Shown here: piece by piece, positions 1 through 10,096 of the stretch | Layout of the letters: each line of letters starts with the position of its first letter | How positions within the stretch are numbered: the first letter of the stretch is position 1 | Assembly (NCBI RefSeq): GCF_001499995.1 | Contig: NZ_LQIU01000038.1 | Coordinates: 1-34,933 of the forward strand | Direction: 5' to 3' | DNA: 34,933 nt | From: Mycobacterium sp. IS-1496 | GTDB lineage: Bacteria > Actinomycetota > Actinomycetes > Mycobacteriales > Mycobacteriaceae | Made by a program: the position numbers and the translations under genes | Notes under the pieces: generated by a model | Seen by the model: the letters and a program-made list of their open reading frames with translations, nothing else | What the model was told of the DNA's origin: nothing | Databases searched by the model: none

Positions 1-96
1 CACCTGATGTCGGCAAAACGCATGCTCGCCAACCCGAAGGCGGCAGCCACCGTACGAGCCAGACACCAGATGCAAAGCATCCAACCACCGCGATAG
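1..96 (+). CDS. Possible C-terminal tail of a truncated gene
   Basis: Frame 1 is open from the window edge to a TAG at 94-96 and reads HLMSAKRMLANPKAAATVRA followed by RHQMQSIQPPR. The basic, Gln-rich composition would suit the end of a soluble protein, but 31 codons are too few to assign a family. It could equally be a chance open frame. Between this stop and the next gene (97-258) I see only the operator candidate at 218-239 and a short TGACGTCA palindrome at 117-124. Confidence 0.3.
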   Translation, partial: HLMSAKRMLANPKAAATVRARHQMQSIQPPR

Positions 97-217
97 CGGC
101 TACCTCACCCTGACACTGACGTCACCGTAGACGGGGGATCCGCCGCCATCGCCGGTGCTCGCCGCGACACGCCGCGGTCACAGCCCGGACCGCACCGTGT
201 GCGAAAGCACATGTCAC

Positions 218-239
218 TTCGTGGTCAGTTGTCCACGAA
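218..239. promoter_or_regulatory. Inverted-repeat operator candidate before the TetR gene
   Basis: TTCGTGG and CCACGAA form a perfect 7-bp inverted repeat with an 8-bp spacer, ending 19 bp before the chosen ATG of the TetR-family gene. TetR dimers usually bind inverted repeats of this size next to their own gene, so autoregulation of the downstream operon is the natural inference. No other comparable repeat lies in the upstream 250 bp. Confidence 0.6.
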
Positions 240-258
240 ATCGTCTAGGCTTCTCGGC

Positions 259-819
259 ATGGCGGCACGGACACACAGCGCGGATCCGCGCGCGGAACGC
301 GTCAGGGCCCGCATCCGCGACGCCGCGCTGACACTCGTCGCGCAGCGACCCGTCGACGATCTGACCGTCGCCGACCTGGTCGCCTGCGCGGGAGTCAGCA
401 GGCAGGCGTTCTACCAACACTTCGGCGATCGCGACGATGCGATCGCCACGGCCTTCACCGCCGCGTTCGCCGCCGCCGCCAGCGATCTGGACGGCGACCC
501 CCGCACCCGCATCCTGCGGTTGTTCGACTTCGCCGCGGACCACCGAGCGATGTACCGCAACGTCGTGGGCAGCGCGGTCACCGGCCGGGTGGTGTCGGCG
601 TTCCGCACCGAACTGCTCCCCGCGTGCACCGGCATCGCCGAGGAGGCCGCACCGTCTCTCGGCCCGGTCGCCGCACTGTCGCCGGAGCCGGTCAGCCGGT
701 TCCTCGTGGGCGGGTTCCTGGAGGTGCTGCGGTCCTGGATGGAGGACCCGGACAGCGATGATCTGCACACCAGGGTGACCGCCGCGCTCGACACCGTGTA
801 CGCGCTCCTCAACCTCTGA
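259..819 (+). CDS. TetR/AcrR-family transcriptional regulator
   Basis: This 186-residue protein has the N-terminal TetR DNA-binding domain: after MAARTHSADPRAERVRARIR comes a helix-turn-helix with the family pattern VADLVACAGVSRQAFYQHFG and D-R-D-D (about residues 37-60). The C-terminal part is an all-helical, Ala-rich ligand and dimer domain without a recognisable specificity signature. The frame is open further upstream to 199, but the ATG at 259 fits the normal TetR N-terminus and leaves the inverted repeat at 218-239 outside the gene. The next gene, for a membrane protein, starts 20 bp after the stop, so the regulator probably controls its own operon including that transporter-like protein. 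The inducer is unknown. Confidence 0.9.
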   Translation: MAARTHSADPRAERVRARIRDAALTLVAQRPVDDLTVADLVACAGVSRQAFYQHFGDRDDAIATAFTAAFAAAASDLDGDPRTRILRLFDFAADHRAMYRNVVGSAVTGRVVSAFRTELLPACTGIAEEAAPSLGPVAALSPEPVSRFLVGGFLEVLRSWMEDPDSDDLHTRVTAALDTVYALLNL

Positions 820-839
820 CCCGAAAGGTCCTGTCTGCC

Positions 840-1859
840 ATGGCAAAACACGCCGCAGATCCCCGCCGGGAGTCCGGTATGCGCTCACGGGTGGCCACCA
901 CGGCCGCCGCGATGGTGGCGCTCACGCTCTTCGTCGTCGCGATGATCGCCAGCTACTCCGGCGCCTTCGCCAACCCGACGCTGCGCCACCTCGACGTCGC
1001 GGTCGCCGCTCCCCCACAGGTTCTCGAGGCGGTCCGTGGACAACAGGCGCTCGCCGTCACCGACGCCCCCGACGCCGCGACCGCACGCGACCTGGTCTAC
1101 CAGCGCCGCGCCGACGCAGGTCTCGCCGTCGGCGCCGATCATGACCTCACCATCTACGTGGCCGGCGGCGGCGGACGCAGCGTGATGGCCGCCGCCGAAT
1201 CCGTCGGCCGGGCGATCGCCACCGAGGCCGGCCTGACCCCGGTCGTCGAGGACGTCGCGCCCACGTCAGCGGCGGACCCCTCGGGCACCGTCGAGTTCTA
1301 CGCCGTGATCTTCCTGTCCATCGGCGCCTCGGCCGGCGCCACGATTCTGAGCCGCGTCATGGGCGCCGCGCGCACCCCGCGCACGTTCGGTCTGCGCACC
1401 CTGAGCCTGGCGGGGTGTTCGGCCCTGCTGGCCGCCGGGGTGACCGCGTACGTCGACGGCGGCCTCGGCGCGCTCACCGGCCACCCGGCGCAGCTGTTCG
1501 GTGCGCTGTGGCTGTACGCGATGGCAGTCGGCGGCGCGATCACCGGTGTGGCAGCGGCGTTCGGCACCCTCGCGTCGCTGACGCTGACCCTGTTCCTGGT
1601 GATCGTGGGCAACGCCGCGGCCGCCGGCCCCGTCGGGCGGCCGCTGCTGTCCGGCTTCTACCGCACGTTCACCCACATCGTCCCCCAGGGATCGGGTGTG
1701 GACCTGTTGCGCAGCCTCCAGTACTTCGGCGGCAACGGGGCGACGACCGCCGTGGTGACGCTCGGGGTGTGGGCGGCGGCGGGTGCGGTGCTCGCGGCAC
1801 TCGCCACCGCGGTGTCGCTCCATTATCGTTCTCGCCATGACGGTTTCGCTCGGCCGTGA
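840..1859 (+). CDS. Multi-pass membrane protein, ABC-2/DUF3533-like
   Basis: This 339-residue protein has one N-terminal membrane helix (about 21-43), a polar, probably extracytoplasmic domain of about 110 residues, and then five hydrophobic segments between about 157 and 330. That layout, with a large loop between the first helix and a C-terminal bundle, is typical of YhgE/Pip, SNG1/DUF3533 and ABC-2-type export permeases. No ATP-binding subunit is encoded nearby, which favours the ATPase-independent DUF3533-like group, but this rests on architecture only. It sits 20 bp after the TetR gene, and its last 23 bp overlap the next gene in another frame, so the three are probably one transcript. 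A role in export or envelope stress under TetR control is plausible; the substrate is unknown. Confidence 0.7.
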   Translation: MAKHAADPRRESGMRSRVATTAAAMVALTLFVVAMIASYSGAFANPTLRHLDVAVAAPPQVLEAVRGQQALAVTDAPDAATARDLVYQRRADAGLAVGADHDLTIYVAGGGGRSVMAAAESVGRAIATEAGLTPVVEDVAPTSAADPSGTVEFYAVIFLSIGASAGATILSRVMGAARTPRTFGLRTLSLAGCSALLAAGVTAYVDGGLGALTGHPAQLFGALWLYAMAVGGAITGVAAAFGTLASLTLTLFLVIVGNAAAAGPVGRPLLSGFYRTFTHIVPQGSGVDLLRSLQYFGGNGATTAVVTLGVWAAAGAVLAALATAVSLHYRSRHDGFARP

Positions 1860-3528
1860 CGCCGAGCCGTACTACGACCTCGGCTCGCACCACCGGGCGG
1901 TGGAAACGCCGTCACCGCAAGCGCAGACGTGGTTCGACCGCGGCCTGGTCTGGGCGTACGCGTTCAACCACGAGGAGGCGGTCCGCTGTTTCGAGCGGGC
2001 GCTGGAACTGGACCCGGATCTGGCCGTCGCGCGGTGGGGTATCGCCTATTCCGTCGGACCCAACTACAACAAGCCGTGGGAGGCGTTCGACCCGGTCGAC
2101 ATGGGCGCGTCGCTGGCCCGCGCCCGCATGGAACTGAGGCTCGCCGAACGCGGCCGCGCATCAGCCGTGGAACGCGGCCTGATCGAGGCGCTGCAGGCCC
2201 GGTTCCCCGTCGACGACCCCGGCGCGGCCGAGGCGCTGCAGGACGGGCATCCGGCCTACGCCGACGCCATGGTCGAACTCGCCGCCGCCTACCCCGACGA
2301 CGTCGACGTGCAGGCGCTGGCCGCCGACGCGTTGGTCAACATCACGGCTTGGGCCCTGTGGGACACCAGGACCGGTGAACCGGCACCGGGTTCGCGGGTG
2401 GTGGAGGCCAAGGCGCTCCTCGACGCGGCGCTGGCGACCGACGCGGGCCGCCGGCATCCGGGCGTGCTGCACCTGTATCTGCACACCATGGAGATGTCGG
2501 CGACTCCCGAGGACGCGCTGCCCGCTGCCGACCTGCTGCGGGGTCTGGTGCCCGACGCCGGCCACCTGCAGCACATGCCCAGCCACATCGACGTCCTCTG
2601 CGGGCAGTACCGGGCCTCGGTGACCTCCAATCTCGCTGCCGTCGAAGCGGACCGCCGGTTCGTCGACCGGGCGGGTCCGCTGAACTTCTACTCTCTCTAC
2701 CGCGCGCACGATCTGCATTTCGTGGTGTATTCGGCGATGTTCGAGGGCTCGTCGAAGGTCGCCCTGGACGCGGCGGAGGAACTGGCAGGTCAACTGACGC
2801 CGGAACTGCTCGCGATCGAATCGCCGCCGATGGCCGACTGGCTGGAGGCGTTCGTCCCGCTACGGGTGCACGTACTCGTCCGGTTCGGGCGCTGGGACGA
2901 CCTGATCGCCGAACCGCTGCCCGACGACCAGACGCTCTACTGCACCACCACCGCGACCGTCCACTACGGGCGCGGTGTCGCGCACGCCGCGAAGGGTCAC
3001 CTGGACCAGGCCCGGGCCGAACGGGAGGCCTTCGCGGCCGCCTATGCCCGCATCCCCGAGTCCCGCTACCTGTTCAACAACACCAGCCGCGACATCCTGG
3101 CCGTCGCCGAGGCCATGCTCGACGGTGAGATCGCCTACCGCGCAGGGCAATTCGACGAGGCCTTCACCCACCTGCGGCGGGCCGTCGACCTGGACGACTC
3201 GTTGCCGTACGACGAGCCGTGGGGGTGGATGCAGCCGACCCGGCACGCCTACGGGGCGCTGCTGCTCGAACAGGGCCGGGTGACCGACGCCGCCGCCGTA
3301 TACGCCGCCGACCTCGGCCTCGACCCGCAACTGAGCCGCTCGTCGCAGCATCCGGGCAATGTGTGGAGCCTGCACGGATATCACGAATGCCTGCAGCGGC
3401 TCGGGCGCACCGCCGAGGCGGCCATCATCGGTCAGCAACTCGGCCTCGCCCTGGCCCGCGCCGACGTGCCGATCGCGGCGTCGTGCGCCTGCCGCCTCGA
3501 CGTCGTCGACGACTGCTGTTCTGACTGA
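1837..3528 (+). CDS. Tetratricopeptide-repeat protein with H-x-x-H-MPSH motif
   Basis: This 563-residue, probably cytosolic protein has no signal peptide. An N-terminal TPR unit is clear (WAYAFNHEEAVRCFERALEL, about residues 35-55), and further helical repeats appear near residues 380-510 (QFDEAFTHLRRAVDL and GRVTDAAAVYAADL). In the middle a His-rich motif, HLQHMPSHI, gives H243, H246 and H250; this pattern recurs in a family of TPR proteins and could bind metal, although the function is not known to me. The C-terminus is unusual: SCACRLDVVDDCCSD puts four cysteines in the last 15 residues. The start chosen is the ATG inside the end of the preceding membrane-protein gene. The open frame extends upstream, but that part is Arg-rich read-through of the overlapping gene. 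A TPR scaffold or peptide-binding role is inference. Confidence 0.8.
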   Translation: MTVSLGRDAEPYYDLGSHHRAVETPSPQAQTWFDRGLVWAYAFNHEEAVRCFERALELDPDLAVARWGIAYSVGPNYNKPWEAFDPVDMGASLARARMELRLAERGRASAVERGLIEALQARFPVDDPGAAEALQDGHPAYADAMVELAAAYPDDVDVQALAADALVNITAWALWDTRTGEPAPGSRVVEAKALLDAALATDAGRRHPGVLHLYLHTMEMSATPEDALPAADLLRGLVPDAGHLQHMPSHIDVLCGQYRASVTSNLAAVEADRRFVDRAGPLNFYSLYRAHDLHFVVYSAMFEGSSKVALDAAEELAGQLTPELLAIESPPMADWLEAFVPLRVHVLVRFGRWDDLIAEPLPDDQTLYCTTTATVHYGRGVAHAAKGHLDQARAEREAFAAAYARIPESRYLFNNTSRDILAVAEAMLDGEIAYRAGQFDEAFTHLRRAVDLDDSLPYDEPWGWMQPTRHAYGALLLEQGRVTDAAAVYAADLGLDPQLSRSSQHPGNVWSLHGYHECLQRLGRTAEAAIIGQQLGLALARADVPIAASCACRLDVVDDCCSD

Positions 3529-3559
3529 CCGCCCCGGGCCGCTGCGTAGACTCCGGCAC

Positions 3560-4039
3560 GTGCCGATCAGTGACTCGGATCTCGAACACCTCCGCCGCTG
3601 CGTGGAGCTCGCGCGCGAGGCGCTCGACGCCGGTGACGAACCGTTCGGATCCGTCCTCGTCGACAGCGCGGGCCGGGTTCGCTTCGCCGACCACAACCGG
3701 GTCAGCGGCGGTGACCACACCCGTCACCCCGAGTTCGCGATCGCCAGGTGGGCGGCGGAGAACCTCGACCCGGCCGAGCGCGCCGCCGCGACCGTCTACA
3801 CCTCCGGCGAGCACTGCCCGATGTGCGCGGCCGCGCACGCCTGGGTGGGCCTGGGCCGCATCGTCTACGCCACCTCGTCGGCACAGCTGAGCCGATGGCT
3901 GGCCGAGTGGGGCGCCCCCGCCCCACCGGTGGCGACCCTGCCCGTCAACACGGTCGCACCCGATGTGCCCGTCGACGGGCCGGCGCCGGAACTGGCCGAC
4001 GTCATGCAGGCCCTCTATTGGGAGAAGTTCGGATCGTGA
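3560..4039 (+). CDS. Cytidine/deoxycytidylate deaminase-fold nucleoside deaminase
   Basis: This 159-residue zinc hydrolase belongs to the CDA superfamily. The signature is complete: His56-Pro-Glu58 (HPEFA) supplies one zinc ligand and the catalytic Glu, and Cys86-Pro-Met-Cys89 in TSGEHCPMCAAA supplies the other two. PCxxC is written HCPMC here, with His in place of Pro. Length and motif spacing match TadA/guanine-deaminase-like enzymes; the free base or nucleoside acted on cannot be read from sequence. A GTG start is chosen because VPISDSDLEH begins the conserved domain and lies 31 bp after the TPR gene; the in-frame stretch upstream lies inside that gene. The stop overlaps the next start (GTGA), indicating translational coupling with the glycosidase. 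Confidence 0.85.
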   Translation: MPISDSDLEHLRRCVELAREALDAGDEPFGSVLVDSAGRVRFADHNRVSGGDHTRHPEFAIARWAAENLDPAERAAATVYTSGEHCPMCAAAHAWVGLGRIVYATSSAQLSRWLAEWGAPAPPVATLPVNTVAPDVPVDGPAPELADVMQALYWEKFGS

Positions 4040-5337
4040 CAGAACCCGCGTGGGTCGAACACGTCATCTGGTGGCAGGTGTACCCGCTGGGGTTCGTCGG
4101 CGCCTTCCCCGCCGATCCCCCACCGAGCCCTGACGAGCACCGGCTGCGGCGCATCGTGGCCTGGCTCGACCACGCCATCGCACTCGGCGCCTCCGGTCTC
4201 GCGCTCGGTCCGGTGTTCGCATCGCGCACACACGGATACGACACCACCGACCACTATGCGATCGATCCGCGGCTCGGCGACGAGGGGGACTTCGACGACC
4301 TGATCGAGCAGGCGCACCGCCGCGGGTTGCGCGTCCTGCTCGACGGCGTGTTCAACCACGTCGGTACCGACTTCCCCCGCTACCGCGAGGCGCTCGACGG
4401 CGGTCCCGATCACCCGGCGTCATCGTGGTTCCGCCGGGGCCGCAACGGTTTCGCGACCTTCGAGGGGCACGGTGAGCTGATCGCGCTCGACCACCGTGAC
4501 CCGGCCGTCGTCGACTACACCGTCGACGTGATGTCGCACTGGCTGAACCGTGGCGCCGACGGGTGGCGACTGGACGCCGCCTACGCCGTTCCGGACCGGT
4601 TCTGGTCCCAGGTGCTGCCGCGTGTGCGCGAACGCCACCCCCACGCCTGGTTCGTCGGCGAGGTCATCCACGGCGACTACGCCGCCCGGGTGGCCGCCGG
4701 GTTCGACTCCGTCACCCAGTACGAACTGTGGAAGGCGGTGTGGAGCAGCCTCAACGACGGCAACTTCCACGAACTCGACCATGCGCTGAAGCGGCACAAC
4801 GAGTTCCTCGACTCGTTCGCACCGCTCACCTTCGTCGGCAACCACGACGTCACGCGGATCGCGAGCCAGATGACAGATTCCCGCCACCTCGAGCACGCAC
4901 TGGTGCTGTTGTTCACGATCGGCGGGGTGCCCAGCGTCTACGCCGGAGACGAGCTGGGGTATCGCGGCGTCAAGGAGGACCGCAGGGGTGGTGACGACGC
5001 CGTACGTCCCGAATTCGCCACGCCGCCAACGGAAGACAGCGACATCTTCCGGCTGCACAAGTATCTGATCGGGCTGCGCCGTCGCCATCCGTGGCTGCAC
5101 CGCGCGACGACGTCCGCGGTGCAGTTGGCGAATCGGCACTACGTCTACGAAACCCGCAACGGCGACGACGCGCTGCTGGTGGCGCTCAACGTCGACGACG
5201 CACCGCTGACCGTCCCGCTGGGCGACACCGCGCTACGCCGAGGCCGGGTGGTGGCCGGCTCCGGCGCGCCGCCTGCCGAGGAACTCGACCAGCTGACGGT
5301 GCCACCGCACGGTTGGGTCGTCGTCGCGCCCGCCTGA
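4036..5337 (+). CDS. GH13 alpha-amylase-family glycosidase
   Basis: This 433-residue enzyme has the GH13 (beta/alpha)8 barrel and all catalytic residues: nucleophile Asp180 in GWRLDAAYA, acid/base Glu209 in WFVGEVIHG, and transition-state stabiliser Asp271 in FVGNHDVTRI. Conserved region I is GVFNHVG. A small C-terminal beta domain follows (about 365-433). It lacks a signal peptide, so it acts inside the cell, presumably on alpha-glucans, maltodextrins or another alpha-glucoside; at this length it resembles the shorter actinobacterial GH13 proteins rather than trehalose synthase or GlgE. The GTG start overlaps the preceding stop and follows a good ribosome-binding site (GGGAGAAG). It is the last gene of the run that begins with the TetR gene. 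Substrate is not assigned. Confidence 0.9.
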   Translation: MTEPAWVEHVIWWQVYPLGFVGAFPADPPPSPDEHRLRRIVAWLDHAIALGASGLALGPVFASRTHGYDTTDHYAIDPRLGDEGDFDDLIEQAHRRGLRVLLDGVFNHVGTDFPRYREALDGGPDHPASSWFRRGRNGFATFEGHGELIALDHRDPAVVDYTVDVMSHWLNRGADGWRLDAAYAVPDRFWSQVLPRVRERHPHAWFVGEVIHGDYAARVAAGFDSVTQYELWKAVWSSLNDGNFHELDHALKRHNEFLDSFAPLTFVGNHDVTRIASQMTDSRHLEHALVLLFTIGGVPSVYAGDELGYRGVKEDRRGGDDAVRPEFATPPTEDSDIFRLHKYLIGLRRRHPWLHRATTSAVQLANRHYVYETRNGDDALLVALNVDDAPLTVPLGDTALRRGRVVAGSGAPPAEELDQLTVPPHGWVVVAPA

Positions 5338-5346
5338 GCGCTCAGG
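5333..5346. terminator. Palindrome spanning two convergent stop codons
   Basis: CCTGAGCGCTCAGG is a perfect 14-bp palindrome that contains the TGA of the GH13 gene and, on the other strand, the TGA of the DUF1810 gene, leaving only four bases between the two coding regions. It has almost no loop, so a stable RNA hairpin is doubtful; it may act weakly as a two-way terminator or simply reflect the two mirrored stops. Confidence 0.35.
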
Positions 5347-5776
5347 ACAGTCGCGAGACCGTCGCGGGATCGGGTTCACCGCCGTAGAACTTGTCGAGCA
5401 CGCCGAGGAAGTCGGCGTTGTCGTCGGTGCACCGGGCGAACAGCGTCATCGACGATCGCAGCTTCAGGTCGTCGGGTGAGCCGAAGACCTCGCCTGCCGA
5501 CCGGCCCTCGATGGCGAGCACCAGTCGCGTGCACTCGCGTATCCGCGGCCCCAGCACGTCGTGCCCGAGGTAGGCGACGGCCTCCTCACGGGAGGCGATG
5601 CCGTAGTGCTGGGCCGTGGGACTGCGGCCCAGCCCCTTCAGCTGCGGGAAGACGAACCAGATCCAGTGCGAGCGTTTGCGTCCGGCGCGTAGTTCTCCGA
5701 TCACGGTGTCGTACACGGGATCCTGGGCGTCTACGAAGCGTTGCAGATCGTGGGTATCGACGGAGTTCTCGGTCAC
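5342..5776 (-). CDS. DUF1810 family protein
   Basis: This 144-residue cytosolic protein is typical of DUF1810: DLQRFVDAQDPVYDTVIGEL, then RKRSHWIWFVFPQLKGLG, and a C-terminal part with LKLRSSMTLFARC and FLGVLDKFYGG. The biochemical role of the family is not established. The frame stays open upstream to a TTG at 5848, but the GTG at 5776 is preferred because it puts the conserved domain about nine residues from the N-terminus, the usual layout; neither start has a convincing ribosome-binding site. It is a single gene, convergent with the GH13 gene and divergent from antigen 85. Confidence 0.75.
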   Translation of the reverse strand: MTENSVDTHDLQRFVDAQDPVYDTVIGELRAGRKRSHWIWFVFPQLKGLGRSPTAQHYGIASREEAVAYLGHDVLGPRIRECTRLVLAIEGRSAGEVFGSPDDLKLRSSMTLFARCTDDNADFLGVLDKFYGGEPDPATVSRLS

Positions 5777-5966
5777 GTTCGGGTGGTACCCGTCCGTGGC
5801 CACACCATGCGTGGGTTCGTAACGGGCCGAGTCGGAATCGTTAGCCAACCGCGATCACGCGCCGCCGTGTTGGTACGCGTGTGACAGATGTGGCACGTGT
5901 TTCATGAGTCTCGATAAGCGACGGCACTGCTTGTGGCATGCGAAGAAAGGTGGGTGGGTTGCCGTT

Positions 5967-6971
5967 ATGAAATTCGTCGGAAAGTTCCGCGATACAGCGA
6001 GGCGGACATGGAGGCGGATGGCGGTGGTTGCGGTCGCCGCGATCACGCTTCCGGGTCTGATCGGCTTCGCCGGGGGTTCGGCGACCGCAGGTGCCTTCTC
6101 GAGGCCGGGTCTGCCGGTCGAGTACCTCGACGTGTTCTCCCAGTCCATGAACCGCAACATCCGCATCCAGTTCCAGGGCGGCGGCCCGCACGCGGTGTAC
6201 CTGCTCGACGGCCTGCGCGCGCAGGACGACTACAACGGCTGGGACATCAACACCCCCGCGTTCGAGTGGTACCACCAGTCGGGCCTGTCGGTGGTCATGC
6301 CTGTCGGCGGCCAGTCCAGCTTCTACACCGACTGGTATCAGCCGTCCCGCGGCAACGGCCAGGATTACACCTACAAGTGGGAGACGTTCCTGACCCAGGA
6401 GCTGCCCGCGTGGCTGGAGGCCAACCGCGGCGTGTCGCCCAACGGCAACGCGGTCGTCGGCATCTCGATGGCCGGCAGCACCGCACTCACCTACTCGATC
6501 TACTACCCGCAGAAGTTCATCTACGCGGCGTCGCTGTCGGGCTTCCTCAACCCCTCCGAGGGCTGGTGGCCGATGCTGATCGGGTTGGCCATGCAGGACT
6601 CCGGCAAGTACAACGCCGAGAGCATGTGGGGCCCGGCCAGCGATCCGGCGTGGCGGCGTAACGACCCGATGGTCAACATCAACCAGCTGGTCGCGAACAA
6701 CACCCGGGTGTGGATCTACTGCGGCACCGGGACCCCGTCGGAACTCGACGCCGGCACCTCCGGGGGCAACCTCATGGCGGCCCAGTTCCTCGAGGGCTTC
6801 ACCTTGCGCACCAACGTGACCTTCCGCGACAACTACATCGCCGCGGGCGGCACCAACGGCGTGTTCAACTTCCCGTCGAACGGCACACATGCCTGGGGCT
6901 ACTGGGGTCAGCAGCTGCAGCAGATGAAGCCGGACATCCAGCGGGTGCTCGGCGCACAGGGCGCCGTCTAG
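5967..6971 (+). CDS. Antigen 85 mycolyltransferase (Fbp family)
   Basis: This 334-residue secreted esterase transfers mycolic acids between trehalose monomycolates and to arabinogalactan, building the mycobacterial outer membrane; family members also bind fibronectin. The N-terminus is a signal peptide (basic RRTWRR, hydrophobic core 18-35, likely cut after ATAGA, residue 43), and the mature protein begins FSRPGLPVEYLDVFS, the standard Ag85 start. The catalytic triad is present: Ser167 in GISMAGST, Glu276 in FLEGFTLRTN and His308 in NGTHAW; the conserved Cys near the active site is Cys252 (WIYCGTGTPSE). The ATG at 5967 is chosen over upstream in-frame starts because it begins the signal peptide. 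Which paralogue (A, B or C) it matches cannot be settled from sequence alone. It is monocistronic, with a strong hairpin directly after it. Confidence 0.95.
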   Translation: MKFVGKFRDTARRTWRRMAVVAVAAITLPGLIGFAGGSATAGAFSRPGLPVEYLDVFSQSMNRNIRIQFQGGGPHAVYLLDGLRAQDDYNGWDINTPAFEWYHQSGLSVVMPVGGQSSFYTDWYQPSRGNGQDYTYKWETFLTQELPAWLEANRGVSPNGNAVVGISMAGSTALTYSIYYPQKFIYAASLSGFLNPSEGWWPMLIGLAMQDSGKYNAESMWGPASDPAWRRNDPMVNINQLVANNTRVWIYCGTGTPSELDAGTSGGNLMAAQFLEGFTLRTNVTFRDNYIAAGGTNGVFNFPSNGTHAWGYWGQQLQQMKPDIQRVLGAQGAV

Positions 6972-6985
6972 AACCACCCACAACC

Positions 6986-7020
6986 AGGGAGCCTGCCGTC
7001 ACCCCCACGGCAGGCTCCCT
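6986..7020 (+). terminator. Hairpin terminator after antigen 85
   Basis: A perfect 14-bp inverted repeat (AGGGAGCCTGCCGT and its complement) with a 7-base C-rich loop starts 14 bp after the antigen 85 stop. Only a short T-run (GTTTG) follows. Mycobacterial intrinsic terminators often lack a long U-tract, so terminator function is likely and would isolate the antigen 85 gene from the genes downstream. Confidence 0.75.
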
Positions 7021-7107
7021 GCCGTTTGCGGGTCCTCGCCCGACACGCCGGATACTCGTGCGGCAAACACCGCCCACCACGACCGGGCACGACCTTAGAG
7101 TGACGCA

Positions 7108-7584
7108 ATGGCGGACGACGGCAATGCCGTGACACATATCGAACTGCAGCAACGGGTGGACCCCGGCGCGCTGGCATTGGCCACCGTGGGCGGTGCGGTC
7201 GCGTTCATCTTCGCCGGCGACGACTGGGACGTGCTGGCCGTGGTGATCGGCCTGCTGTTGCTGATCATCCTGCTCGCGCACCACCGTCCGGCGCCGACCG
7301 TGCGGACCCCGCGGGCGATGCTGCTGCGCGGGGCGTTCGGCGCCACCACCGGGCTCGCGTTCTGCATCGCCGTGGCACCGGCGATCCAGTTCGGCATCAT
7401 CGGGCCGTTCTTCCACAGCGAAGACGACGACGGCTACTCGTTCGACGCCTGGAACACCACTGTGGCGCTGTCGGTTCTGTGGTTCGCGGTCGCGGTGCTG
7501 CTCGCCGTCGTCGAACCCCGGTTGGCGCGCTGGCTGGACCGCCCGCGTGGCCTGGCGCGGCCCGGACCCGCCGGCGAGCGGTAA
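7108..7584 (+). CDS. Small integral membrane protein of unknown function
   Basis: This 158-residue protein has about four hydrophobic segments (approximately 21-36, 41-58, 72-95 and 111-131), a short acidic N-terminus and a charged Arg/Pro-rich tail. Between the third and fourth segments is an acidic loop, FHSEDDDGYSFD, predicted to be exposed. I recognise no family signature. It lies between the antigen 85 terminator and lon in the same direction, 64 bp before the lon start, but the HAIR-like site near lon suggests that lon has its own promoter. Confidence 0.65.
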   Translation: MADDGNAVTHIELQQRVDPGALALATVGGAVAFIFAGDDWDVLAVVIGLLLLIILLAHHRPAPTVRTPRAMLLRGAFGATTGLAFCIAVAPAIQFGIIGPFFHSEDDDGYSFDAWNTTVALSVLWFAVAVLLAVVEPRLARWLDRPRGLARPGPAGER

Positions 7585-7615
7585 CGCCTCCGGGAACAAA
7601 CCGCCCGCACCCAGG

Positions 7616-7636
7616 GTTGAGTCGATTCGACTGAAC
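7616..7636. promoter_or_regulatory. HAIR-like (HspR) operator upstream of lon
   Basis: GTTGAGT, a 7-bp spacer and ACTGAAC closely match the HspR consensus CTTGAGT-N7-ACTCAAG: six of seven positions in the first half, five of seven in the second, and the exact spacing. The element ends 12 bp before the lon ATG, just upstream of the GGAGG ribosome-binding site. HspR is the actinobacterial heat-shock repressor of dnaK and clpB, and lon is a known HAIR/HspR regulon member in streptomycetes, so repression of lon by HspR here is a strong inference. Confidence 0.75.
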
Positions 7637-7648
7637 TTTGGAGGATCA

Positions 7649-10009
<2,361 letters not shown>

Positions 10010-10020
10010 TTCGGCAGAGA

Positions 10021-10068
10021 TTGCACTCAGGGTCGTGAATCGCCGGGCGATCACGACCCTGAGTGCAA
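10021..10068. terminator. Long hairpin after lon (18-bp arms)
   Basis: TTGCACTCAGGGTCGTGA at 10021-10038 is perfectly repeated in inverse at 10051-10068, with a 12-base loop that holds a further 4-bp stem (TCGC/GCGA). It starts 11 bp after the lon stop and is flanked by TTCGGC on both sides (10010-10015 and 10070-10075). It would end lon transcription, though no T-run follows. Arms this long and perfect could also mark a dispersed palindromic repeat of the genome. Confidence 0.65.
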
Positions 10069-10096
10069 ATTCGGCGATTGCGGGTATTCGCGGGTC

